This document shows positions 7,060 to 11,973 of a stretch of DNA of 11,973 nucleotides, piece after piece (within the stretch, counting starts at the first letter, position 1; each line of letters begins with the position of its first letter). Source of the stretch: JBNKVT01 sp050299335 (GTDB lineage: Bacteria; Pseudomonadota; Alphaproteobacteria; Rhodobacterales; Rhodobacteraceae); assembly GCA_050299335.1 (NCBI GenBank), contig JBNKVT010000023.1, forward strand, positions 1 to 11,973. The letters are read 5' to 3'. A program made the position numbers and the translations under genes. The notes beneath the pieces are model-generated. The model was not told where the DNA came from, searched no databases, and saw only the letters and a program-made list of their open reading frames with translations.

Positions 7060-7756
7060 TACAGCAAAACTCGGCCTGCCGCTGGTGGCCCCGGCGCAGG
7101 CGCAGAAGCATGTCACGGTGAACGAGAGCCTGACACGGCTGGATGCGCTGGTGCATTTGTCGCTTGCGTCGCTGGGAGGGGCGGTTGCGCCGTCTTCGCC
7201 GGCGGAGGGCGAGGTGCATTCCGTTGGTGCGGGCGCAACGGGTGTCTGGGCCGGGCAGGACGGTAAACTGGCCGTCTATGCAAACGGAGGCTGGGTCTTT
7301 CTGGACCCGCAGCCCGGCTGGCAGGGATGGTCGGGCAGTGCCCGTGTGCAGTTCGATGGTCTGGACTGGGTCGAAGGGGCCGGAGCGCTGTCGGCGAATG
7401 GCGCGGGGTTCGTACACCGGACTGTGGAAGTGGATCACGCGGTGGGTGCTGGTGCGTCCTCGACCGTCGCCGCGATCATTCCGGCCAATACGATTGTCTA
7501 CGGTGTGACGGGCCGGGTTCTGAGCGCGATTGGCGGGGCTTCAAGCTTTGAAGTCGGCGTGTCCGGTTCGACCGATCGCTATGGCAGCGGCATCGGCGCT
7601 GGGGCCGGTTCCTGGCTTCGGGGGCTGACCGGATCTCCGCTGGCCTATTACGCCGATACCGACCTTGTGCTGACGGCGCAGGGCGGAAGTTTCGACGGGT
7701 CCGGGACGCTGCGGCTTGCAGTGCATTTTGCCGAACTGACCCTGCCGCGGGCTTAA
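7052..7756 (+). CDS. DUF2793 domain-containing protein, GTA-linked
   Basis: A 234-residue protein. The N-terminal half matches DUF2793: TAKLGLPLVAPAQAQKHVTV, then NESLTRLDALVHLSL, then short repeats ending in GVWAGQDGKLAVYANGGWVF. The C-terminal half (about residues 125-234) is beta-rich and contains IPANTIVYGVTGRV and a closing LRLAVHFAELTLPRA, as in proteins at the distal end of alphaproteobacterial phage tails. I chose the ATG at 7052, which follows GAGG at 7038-7041 and overlaps orfg15 by eight bases; longer in-frame starts at 6773 and after would lie far inside orfg15. Coupling to the megatron gene suggests a tail-tip or receptor-binding accessory, but the function is not established. 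Its TAA lies in a TTAA shared with the opposing gene. Confidence 0.85.
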   Translation: MPDTAKLGLPLVAPAQAQKHVTVNESLTRLDALVHLSLASLGGAVAPSSPAEGEVHSVGAGATGVWAGQDGKLAVYANGGWVFLDPQPGWQGWSGSARVQFDGLDWVEGAGALSANGAGFVHRTVEVDHAVGAGASSTVAAIIPANTIVYGVTGRVLSAIGGASSFEVGVSGSTDRYGSGIGAGAGSWLRGLTGSPLAYYADTDLVLTAQGGSFDGSGTLRLAVHFAELTLPRA

Positions 7757-7762
7757 CCGCGG
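7745..7762. terminator. Hairpin at the convergent gene ends, possible bidirectional terminator
   Basis: Two copies of the self-complementary hexamer CCGCGG (7745-7750 and 7757-7762) flank GCTTAA, giving a six-pair GC stem with a six-base loop on either strand. The stop codons of both converging genes lie in the loop. No T-run follows in either direction, so intrinsic termination would be weak. Confidence 0.35.
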
Positions 7763-8094
7763 GCGCAGCTGACGCAGGTGGGCAGGGTCGGGTCCAAAGT
7801 GAGGCGTTTCAGCCCGATGTCTTCCCCGCAGTCCTGACAGTAACCGAATTCGCCCTCGTCGATACGGGCGAGGGCGGCGGTGATCCTGGCCTCGCGGCCT
7901 TTGCGGCGGCGGGCGGTGGCTTGCGCCATGGCCTGCCGCTGCATTGCGTCCATGCGCGAGAGGCGCCCGACCGATTGCTGGTCGAGCGTGACGGTCGCGC
8001 GATCTTCGGCGCCCGCGTCATCTTCCATCGCCAACCGCTCTTTCTCAGCGATCAATTCGGCGCGGAACCGCGCGATTTCGGCATCCTTCAGCAT
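7753..8094 (-). CDS. TraR/DksA C4-type zinc-finger protein
   Basis: A 113-residue protein. Residues 1-30 and 45-80 are charged helices that could form a coiled-coil hairpin, with the segment QQSVGRLSRMDAMQRQAMAQ between and within them. The C-terminus carries a four-cysteine finger C-x2-C-x17-C-x2-C (C86, C89, C107, C110), the TraR/DksA arrangement. DksA-like proteins bind in the secondary channel of RNA polymerase and tune transcription with ppGpp; this short form is common in Rhodobacterales, but I cannot place the acidic tip residues of canonical DksA, so that role is inferred. I prefer the ATG at 8094 to the GTG one codon upstream; neither has a clear ribosome binding site. It converges on the GTA-linked DUF2793 gene with four shared bases and diverges from cysE. 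Confidence 0.85.
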   Translation of the reverse strand: MLKDAEIARFRAELIAEKERLAMEDDAGAEDRATVTLDQQSVGRLSRMDAMQRQAMAQATARRRKGREARITAALARIDEGEFGYCQDCGEDIGLKRLTLDPTLPTCVSCARG

Positions 8095-8177
8095 CACGAA
8101 TAGTTTGTGTCAGGGTTTTTCATTGGTCCGAAGGCTCTATCTGTTCTAAAACGCGGACAGATTGCAAGGAGTGCCCG
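8095..8177 (+). promoter_or_regulatory. Divergent spacer with inverted repeat and cysE ribosome binding site
   Basis: This 83-bp region must hold the promoters of both the zinc-finger gene and cysE. It is AT-rich relative to its surroundings. An inverted repeat with arms ATCTGTTC (8139-8146) and GGACAGAT (8155-8162) has an eight-base spacer. In RNA all eight pairs can form, one as G-U. The right arm ends three bases before AAGGAG (8166-8171), the cysE ribosome binding site, six bases from the ATG. TTGGTC at 8123 and TCTAAA at 8145 are weak candidates for -35 and -10 of cysE, which would put the left arm over the -10. The repeat could be an operator or a leader hairpin. Confidence 0.45.
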
Positions 8178-8993
8178 ATGGCGCAGAAACAGCCACGCCC
8201 GACCGCGCTGGACCCGGTCTGGCAACGAATTCAGGACGATGCGCGGGACGCGATTGCGGCTGAGCCGCTGATTGGCGGTATGATCCATGCCTCTGTTCTG
8301 CATCACAAATCTCTGGAAAATGCGCTGTCCTACCGGATTTCGTCGAAGCTGTCCTCGCAGGAGATGTCAGGTCAGCTTTTGCGTGAGATCTGCGAAGAAG
8401 CCTATGCGGACGACAAATCGCTGGGTGAAGCGGCGCGGGCCGATATCGTGGCCGTTTACGAGCGCGATCCGGCCTGCCATTCGCTGTTGCAGCCGCTTTT
8501 GTTCTTCAAGGGTTTCCAGGCGGTGCAGGCCTATCGGGTCGGCCATTGGCTTTGGACCCATGGGCGCAAGGACCTGGCCTATTTCATTCAGGCGCGGGTG
8601 AGCGAGGTGTTCGGGATCGACATTCACCCCAATGCAAGGATCGGGCGCGGGCTGATGATCGACCACGCGCATTCCATCGTGATCGGGGAAACGGCGGTCG
8701 TCGGCGACAATGTCTCCATGCTGCATTCGGTGACGCTGGGTGGGACCGGCAAGGAAGATGACGACCGGCATCCGAAGATCGGCGACGGCGTTTTGATCGG
8801 GGCCGGGGCAAAGGTTTTGGGCAATATCCGGGTCGGCAACTGCAGCCGGATTGCGGCCGGTTCAGTGGTTCTGAATGAAGTGCCGCCGTGCAAGACCGTG
8901 GCGGGTGTGCCTGCGAAGATCGTGGGCGAGGCGGGGTGCGATCAACCGTCCCTGTCGATGGATCAGATCCTGAACGGTGTGCCGGGCGAATAA
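8178..8993 (+). CDS. cysE: Serine O-acetyltransferase
   Basis: A 271-residue cytosolic enzyme that acetylates L-serine with acetyl-CoA to O-acetylserine, the committed step of cysteine synthesis. Residues 1-140 are the helical N-terminal domain (LSYRISSKLSS at 50-60, GFQAVQAYRVGHWLW at 112-126). The left-handed beta-helix follows: DIHPNARIGRG at 148-158, DHAHSIVIGETAVVGDNVS at 162-180, SVTLGGTGK at 184-192, DRHPKIGDGVLIGAGAKVLG at 196-215. By alignment with E. coli CysE (D143, H158) the catalytic pair is D148 and H163. The C-terminus ends shortly after SMDQILNGV and lacks the tail with terminal isoleucine that in E. coli inserts into CysK and contributes to regulation. AAGGAG six bases upstream supports the start. 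It is followed 93 bp later by cysK on the same strand. Confidence 0.96.
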   Translation: MAQKQPRPTALDPVWQRIQDDARDAIAAEPLIGGMIHASVLHHKSLENALSYRISSKLSSQEMSGQLLREICEEAYADDKSLGEAARADIVAVYERDPACHSLLQPLLFFKGFQAVQAYRVGHWLWTHGRKDLAYFIQARVSEVFGIDIHPNARIGRGLMIDHAHSIVIGETAVVGDNVSMLHSVTLGGTGKEDDDRHPKIGDGVLIGAGAKVLGNIRVGNCSRIAAGSVVLNEVPPCKTVAGVPAKIVGEAGCDQPSLSMDQILNGVPGE

Positions 8994-9017
8994 GCCCGGC
9001 CGGAACGCTTTTCTTTT
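8981..9017 (+). terminator. Hairpin plus T-rich tract at the end of cysE
   Basis: Arms GCCGGGC (8981-8987) and GCCCGGC (8994-9000) form a perfect seven-pair stem around GAATAA, which contains the cysE stop codon. After seven bases comes CTTTTCTTTT (9008-9017). The spacing to the T-rich tract is longer than in a classical intrinsic terminator and the stem would be covered by the terminating ribosome, so this may be partial attenuation between cysE and cysK. Confidence 0.45.
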
Positions 9018-9086
9018 GTGTAACAGGGGACTGCGAATCTCGCGGAACATGCTAGGCTCGTCTCAACAGCTGAGGGGAGTACAGAC
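9018..9086 (+). promoter_or_regulatory. cysK leader and ribosome binding site
   Basis: GAGGGGAG at 9072-9079, seven bases before the ATG at 9087, is a strong ribosome binding site and fixes the cysK start. If the hairpin after cysE terminates, cysK needs its own promoter here; I find no convincing -35/-10 pair. Confidence 0.5.
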
Positions 9087-10151
9087 ATGTCAATTCGTCA
9101 GACAGAGGGCCGGGGCCGGTTCGAGAGCATCCTGGACACGGTGGGCAATACGCCGGTCGTGAAGATCAACCGGATCGCGCCGGATAATGTGACCGTTTAC
9201 GTGAAATTCGAGGCGTTCAACCCGGCGGGGTCGGTAAAAGACCGGCTGGCGCTGAACATCATCGAGGCGGCGGAACGGCGGGGCGATCTGAAACCGGGGC
9301 AAACCGTGGTCGAGGCGACTTCCGGCAACACCGGCATCGGGTTGGCGATGGTCTGCGCGGCGAAGGGCTATCCGCTGGTCGTGACCATGGCCGACAGTTT
9401 CTCCATCGAGCGGCGGCGGCTGATGCGGTTCCTGGGCGCCAAGGTGGTGCTGACACCGCGCGCGGCCAAGGGTTTCGGCATGTATCAGAAGGCAAAAGAA
9501 CTGGCGGAGGCCAATGGATGGTTCCTGGCGAGCCAGTTCGAGACGCCTGACAATGCCGATATTCACGAAAACACCACTGGCCGGGAAATCGTCAACGATT
9601 TCAAAGGTGAAAAGCTGGACTATTTCGTGACCGGTTATGGCACGGGCGGAACCGTTTCAGGCGTCGGGCGGGTGCTTCGGGCCGAACGGCCAGAGACCAA
9701 GATCATCCTGACCGAACCGGCGAATGCGGCGCTTGTGGCCTCGGGCTATGTGAACACGCGGAACGATGGACATCAGCCGACCGAGGGCCATCCGAATTTC
9801 GAGCCGCATCCGATCCAGGGCTGGACGCCGGATTTCATTCCGTGGGTGCTTCAGGAAGCGATGGACAAATCGTATTATGACGAGCTTCTGTCCATTCCCG
9901 GACCTGAGGGCATCGCCTGGGCGAAACGGCTGGCGGCAGAAGAAGGGATCTTCACCGGCATCTCCGGCGGATCGACTTTCGCAACTGCCATGAAGGTGGC
10001 CGAAGGCGCGCCGGACGGGTCCGTTATACTGGTCATGCTGCCGGATACCGGTGAGCGGTACCTGTCAACACCGCTGTTTGAAGGTGTGGCAGAAGAGATG
10101 ACCGAAGACGAGATCGCGCTGTCGCAATCGACGCCGAGCCACCAGTTGTAA
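9087..10151 (+). CDS. cysK: Cysteine synthase (O-acetylserine sulfhydrylase)
   Basis: A 354-residue pyridoxal-phosphate enzyme of fold type II that joins O-acetylserine and sulfide to L-cysteine. The start of the fold reads ILDTVGNTPVVKINRI; K51 in NPAGSVKDR is the Schiff-base lysine; EATSGNTGIG at 76-85 is the substrate-binding loop with N81; GTGGT at 185-189 binds the cofactor phosphate; GISGGST at 291-297 and PDTGERYLST at 319-328 are family motifs. Compared with E. coli CysK, residues between EP (210-211) and IQG (243-245) are about ten longer (containing NTRNDGHQPTEG), and there is a short C-terminal tail. Lying directly after cysE it completes the two-step pathway. CysK versus CysM or another family member cannot be fully separated by eye. 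It ends six bases from the converging cupin gene, with no visible terminator. Confidence 0.92.
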   Translation: MSIRQTEGRGRFESILDTVGNTPVVKINRIAPDNVTVYVKFEAFNPAGSVKDRLALNIIEAAERRGDLKPGQTVVEATSGNTGIGLAMVCAAKGYPLVVTMADSFSIERRRLMRFLGAKVVLTPRAAKGFGMYQKAKELAEANGWFLASQFETPDNADIHENTTGREIVNDFKGEKLDYFVTGYGTGGTVSGVGRVLRAERPETKIILTEPANAALVASGYVNTRNDGHQPTEGHPNFEPHPIQGWTPDFIPWVLQEAMDKSYYDELLSIPGPEGIAWAKRLAAEEGIFTGISGGSTFATAMKVAEGAPDGSVILVMLPDTGERYLSTPLFEGVAEEMTEDEIALSQSTPSHQL

Positions 10152-10157
10152 GATCGC

Positions 10158-10643
10158 TCAGGTCTTGGCACCAAAGGGCCGGTCGATCACGCTGATATCG
10201 ACCAGGTTCCAGGTCAGGTCCTTGTTGCGATAGAGACGTTTGCCCATCCGGGGGTAATCGGAGACGTCGTGGTTTTTGCGCTGGCTGACGGTGATGCAAC
10301 GCATGGTCGTGTCGCCGGTGTTCTTCAGGCTGTGGGCCAGCCCGCCTTTGCGAAATCCAACGAAGTCGCCCTTGCGCACTTCGCGGCATTCGGCGCCGAT
10401 GCGCGCGGTTCCGGTCCCTTCCAGAATGTAAAGGCACTCTTCCTCGTGATAGTGCTTGTGGTGTTCGGTCGTCTCGTCGCCCGGCTCAATCTCGACGATG
10501 CAGAAGTCTATCTCGGCCAGACCGGTCGCCCCGCCGAGCGACTTCTCCGACCGCCGCGCATGTTCATTGAGAAAATGCGTCCGTTCCTTCCCGCGCATAT
10601 TTTCAATGTCGTCGGACGATAGATGATAAACCTCATCACGCAT
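10158..10643 (-). CDS. Single-domain cupin protein (downstream copy)
   Basis: A 161-residue protein with both cupin motifs. Motif 1 gives H62, H64 and E68/E69 (TTEHHKHYHEEECLYILEG); motif 2 gives H104 and N108 (GDFVGFRKGGLAHSLKN). These are the expected metal ligands, so an iron, manganese or zinc site is likely; substrate and reaction are unknown. The C-terminal block DYPRMGKRLYRN is shared with the upstream copy and may characterise this family. The ATG is supported by GGAGG (complement of 10650-10654) six bases upstream. It is the last gene of a - strand run and converges on cysK. It could be an enzyme, a small-molecule binding protein or a sugar-phosphate isomerase-like protein; nothing decides between them. 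Confidence 0.85.
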   Translation of the reverse strand: MRDEVYHLSSDDIENMRGKERTHFLNEHARRSEKSLGGATGLAEIDFCIVEIEPGDETTEHHKHYHEEECLYILEGTGTARIGAECREVRKGDFVGFRKGGLAHSLKNTGDTTMRCITVSQRKNHDVSDYPRMGKRLYRNKDLTWNLVDISVIDRPFGAKT

Positions 10644-10718
10644 GAATAACCTCCGGTCGGGCTCGATTCCCTGAACGGACGTCGTTTGCGCGAAAAAGAT
10701 GTGGATTGCGTTAAACCG
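10644..10718 (-). promoter_or_regulatory. Spacer between the tandem cupin genes
   Basis: 75 bp separating the two paralogs, the longest gap in the - strand run. It contains the GGAGG ribosome binding site of the downstream cupin and, on the - strand, the stretch CATCTTTTTCGCGCAA. I see no clear terminator stem or -35/-10 pair, but the length and strong ribosome site would allow separate expression of the second cupin. Confidence 0.3.
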
Positions 10719-11207
10719 CTATTTCTTGGCACCGGCCTGGGGATGAGTGAGCGCGTCGTGGTCGACCAGATCCCAGGGCAAACCGGCGTTGCGATAGACG
10801 CGCTTCCCTTTCCTTGGATAGTCGCCGACATCCTGCGCAAGGCGTTCCCCCATCACCAGGCAGCGCAAGACCGTATCGCCGGTATTGACGATCGCGTGGG
10901 CGAGGCCGCCCTTGCGATAGCCGATGAAATCGCCCGGCTTGACCGGGAAGCTCTTGTCGCCGATTTCCGCCGTGGCCGTCCCTTCCAGAATGTAGACCGC
11001 TTCATCCTCGAAATGGTGCAGGTGGAATTCCGTCGTCTCGCACCCCGGTTCGACCTCGATCAGATGAATGCCGAGGCCGGTCAGCCCGGTGGCGTCGCCG
11101 AGCGACTTGTTGATGCGCCGGGCGTTGTCGTTGAGGAAATGGGCTTTGGAGAGACCTTCCATCGCCGCAATCTCTTCGGCGGTCAGCAGATAGGTTTCGT
11201 CCGGCAC
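10719..11207 (-). CDS. Single-domain cupin protein (upstream copy, GTG start)
   Basis: A 162-residue paralog of the next gene; a gapless hand alignment gives about 83 identical residues of 161. Cupin ligands are H62, H64 and E67 or E69 in TTEFHLHHFEDEAVYILEG, and H104 with N108 in GDFIGYRKGGLAHAIVN. The shared C-terminal block is DYPRKGKRVYRN. The start codon is GTG at 11207-11205: it lines up residue for residue with the ATG of the paralog and no nearer ATG fits; only a weak CAGG lies upstream, so translation may depend on coupling to the lipoprotein gene four bases before. Substrate is unknown. Tandem position and similarity point to a local gene duplication followed by divergence around the metal site (HYHEEE versus HHFEDE). 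Confidence 0.85.
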   Translation of the reverse strand: MPDETYLLTAEEIAAMEGLSKAHFLNDNARRINKSLGDATGLTGLGIHLIEVEPGCETTEFHLHHFEDEAVYILEGTATAEIGDKSFPVKPGDFIGYRKGGLAHAIVNTGDTVLRCLVMGERLAQDVGDYPRKGKRVYRNAGLPWDLVDHDALTHPQAGAKK

Positions 11208-11211
11208 CCGA

Positions 11212-11505
11212 CTAGCCTGCCATCTGGTCGCATTGATAGCTCATCTCACCATCGGTCAGCCGCCCGGTTCGAAAACCGACGGCATCCCACACGATGCCGG
11301 GTTTGGCGAAGACATTTTCGCGATCCGTCGGCTGCAAATCCTCGATGCGACCGCCCGGCATGTAGAGCCGCACACCTTCGTCCGTATATAAGACGGCCAG
11401 ATCGGGGCCGTTCGGGCAGGTATAGGTCGCGGACCCCTTGCGGCTGTCCTTGTCGCCACAGGCGGCCAGCAATGCGAGGGCGGAGAGTATCAAGAGGTAT
11501 TTCAT
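11212..11505 (-). CDS. Small MliC-like lipoprotein
   Basis: A 97-residue lipoprotein. The signal sequence MKYLLILSALALLAACGDKD has a lipobox LAAC, with C16 as the lipidated residue; D at +3 (GD after C) leaves inner versus outer membrane open. The mature part of about 80 residues has YTC (C30) and YQC (C92) near its ends, with VLYTDEGVRLYMPGG and a tryptophan in between, resembling the MliC/PliC fold that inhibits C-type lysozyme and is closed by a disulfide between such cysteines. The resemblance is by eye only, so a plain hypothetical lipoprotein remains possible. Its ATG overlaps the stop of the upstream acetyltransferase gene (ATGA), and it ends four bases before the cupin gene, so it belongs to that operon. 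Confidence 0.75.
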   Translation of the reverse strand: MKYLLILSALALLAACGDKDSRKGSATYTCPNGPDLAVLYTDEGVRLYMPGGRIEDLQPTDRENVFAKPGIVWDAVGFRTGRLTDGEMSYQCDQMAG

Positions 11506-11973
11506 GCGAGCATTGCCACCGGGTTTTCGAGGTTTTCCTTGATTGCGCCAAGAAACTCTGCTCCGAGCGCGCCGTCAATGACCCGGTGATCGACCGAGAG
11601 CGTGGTTGACATGACGGTGGCAACGCCGAGCGTGCCGTCGTCCTTCACGACCGGCTTCTTCACGCCAGCGCCGACCGCAAGGATCGAACCATGCGGCGGG
11701 TTAATGACCGCGTCGAAATTGTCGATCCCGAACATGCCGAGGTTGGAGATCGCGAAGCTGCCGCCCTGATACTCATGCGGCGCAAGCTTGCGGTCGCGGG
11801 CACGGGTGGCGAGGTCTTTCATCTCTGCCGAAAGCGCGCTGAGTGACTTCATATGCGCGTCTTTCAGAACGGGTGTGAAGAGCCCGCCTTCGATGGCCAC
11901 AGCCACCGCAACATCCGAAGGCTTCAGCTTCAGGATGCGATCACCGGCCCAGACGGCATTGGCATCTGGCACG
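11502..11973 (-). CDS. pdhC: Dihydrolipoamide acetyltransferase, pyruvate dehydrogenase E2, C-terminal part (partial)
   Basis: The last 156 residues of a 2-oxo acid dehydrogenase E2 catalytic domain; the gene continues beyond the right edge, so lipoyl and E1/E3-binding domains are not in view. The reading begins inside the protein at VPDANAVWAGDRILKLKPSD, a GTG codon that is internal valine and not a start. GGSFAISNLGMFGIDNFDAV and INPPHGSILAVG are typical of pyruvate-type E2 and unlike the SucB version. DHRVIDG holds the catalytic histidine and the aspartate/glycine of the HxxxDG motif, with the preceding LSV. It transfers the acetyl group from lipoyl to CoA in the cytosolic complex. A branched-chain E2 is less likely. 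Its TGA overlaps the lipoprotein start. The symbol aceF is also used for this gene. Confidence 0.92.
   Translation of the reverse strand, partial: VPDANAVWAGDRILKLKPSDVAVAVAIEGGLFTPVLKDAHMKSLSALSAEMKDLATRARDRKLAPHEYQGGSFAISNLGMFGIDNFDAVINPPHGSILAVGAGVKKPVVKDDGTLGVATVMSTTLSVDHRVIDGALGAEFLGAIKENLENPVAMLA

Noticed and set aside
8095..8177. Riboswitch in the cysE leader
   Set aside because: At most about 80 bases are available and only one eight-pair hairpin is seen, with no recognised aptamer core; operator or simple leader hairpin is a better description.
10686..11609. A 307-codon + strand frame across the cupin and lipoprotein genes
   Set aside because: The opposite strand carries two cupins and a lipoprotein with intact motifs; the + strand translation shows no recognisable domain.
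1..11973. Prophage or integrated mobile element with attachment sites
   Set aside because: No integrase, transposase, tRNA or terminal direct repeat is visible, and the GTA genes pass directly into housekeeping genes; the set matches a domesticated RcGTA-type cluster.

Overview
The window looks like a chromosomal segment of an alphaproteobacterium of the order Rhodobacterales (roseobacter or Rhodobacter type). The basis is protein resemblance recalled from family knowledge plus gene order. The first 7.76 kb is the 3' half of a gene transfer agent (GTA) structural cluster of the Rhodobacter capsulatus RcGTA type. The rest is housekeeping sequence.

Bases 1-7756, all on the + strand: the last codons of the gene before orfg10 (probably orfg9, major tail protein), two small tail assembly chaperones (orfg10 and an orfg10.1/rcc01693-like gene), a very short tape measure (orfg11), distal tail protein (orfg12, DUF2460), hub (orfg13, DUF2163), NlpC/P60 peptidase (orfg14), the 1291-residue megatron/host-specificity protein with a GTA TIM barrel (orfg15), and a DUF2793 protein. 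All of these except orfg12 start inside the preceding gene (ATGA, TGATG or longer overlaps). This points to one polycistronic, translationally coupled unit that builds the tail tube, baseplate and cell-wall-penetrating tip. The only real gap, 61 bp before orfg12, holds an AT-rich element. The GTA promoter and the capsid and packaging genes would lie upstream of the window.

Bases 7753-10151: a small TraR/DksA-type zinc-finger gene on the - strand ends tail-to-tail with the DUF2793 gene inside a shared TTAA. An 83-bp divergent spacer carrying an 8-bp inverted repeat leads into cysE and then cysK, which together convert serine, acetyl-CoA and sulfide to cysteine. The CysE protein stops about nine residues earlier than E. 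coli CysE and lacks the terminal isoleucine used to dock CysK.

Bases 10158-11973, all on the - strand, read right to left: the 3' end of a dihydrolipoamide acetyltransferase (pyruvate dehydrogenase E2), a small lipoprotein resembling MliC that overlaps it by ATGA, and two tandem paralogous single-domain cupins (about half of residues identical).

I see no IS element, CRISPR array, tRNA, rRNA or integration site, and no stretch over 300 bp without a gene. + strand genes prefer G-ending codons and - strand genes C-ending codons, which is the pattern expected if the + strand is the leading replication strand. The nearest thing to an unusual system is the domesticated phage-like GTA. The points I would follow up are the tape-measure repeat, the orfg11-orfg12 spacer element, the cysE leader inverted repeat and the shortened CysE tail.
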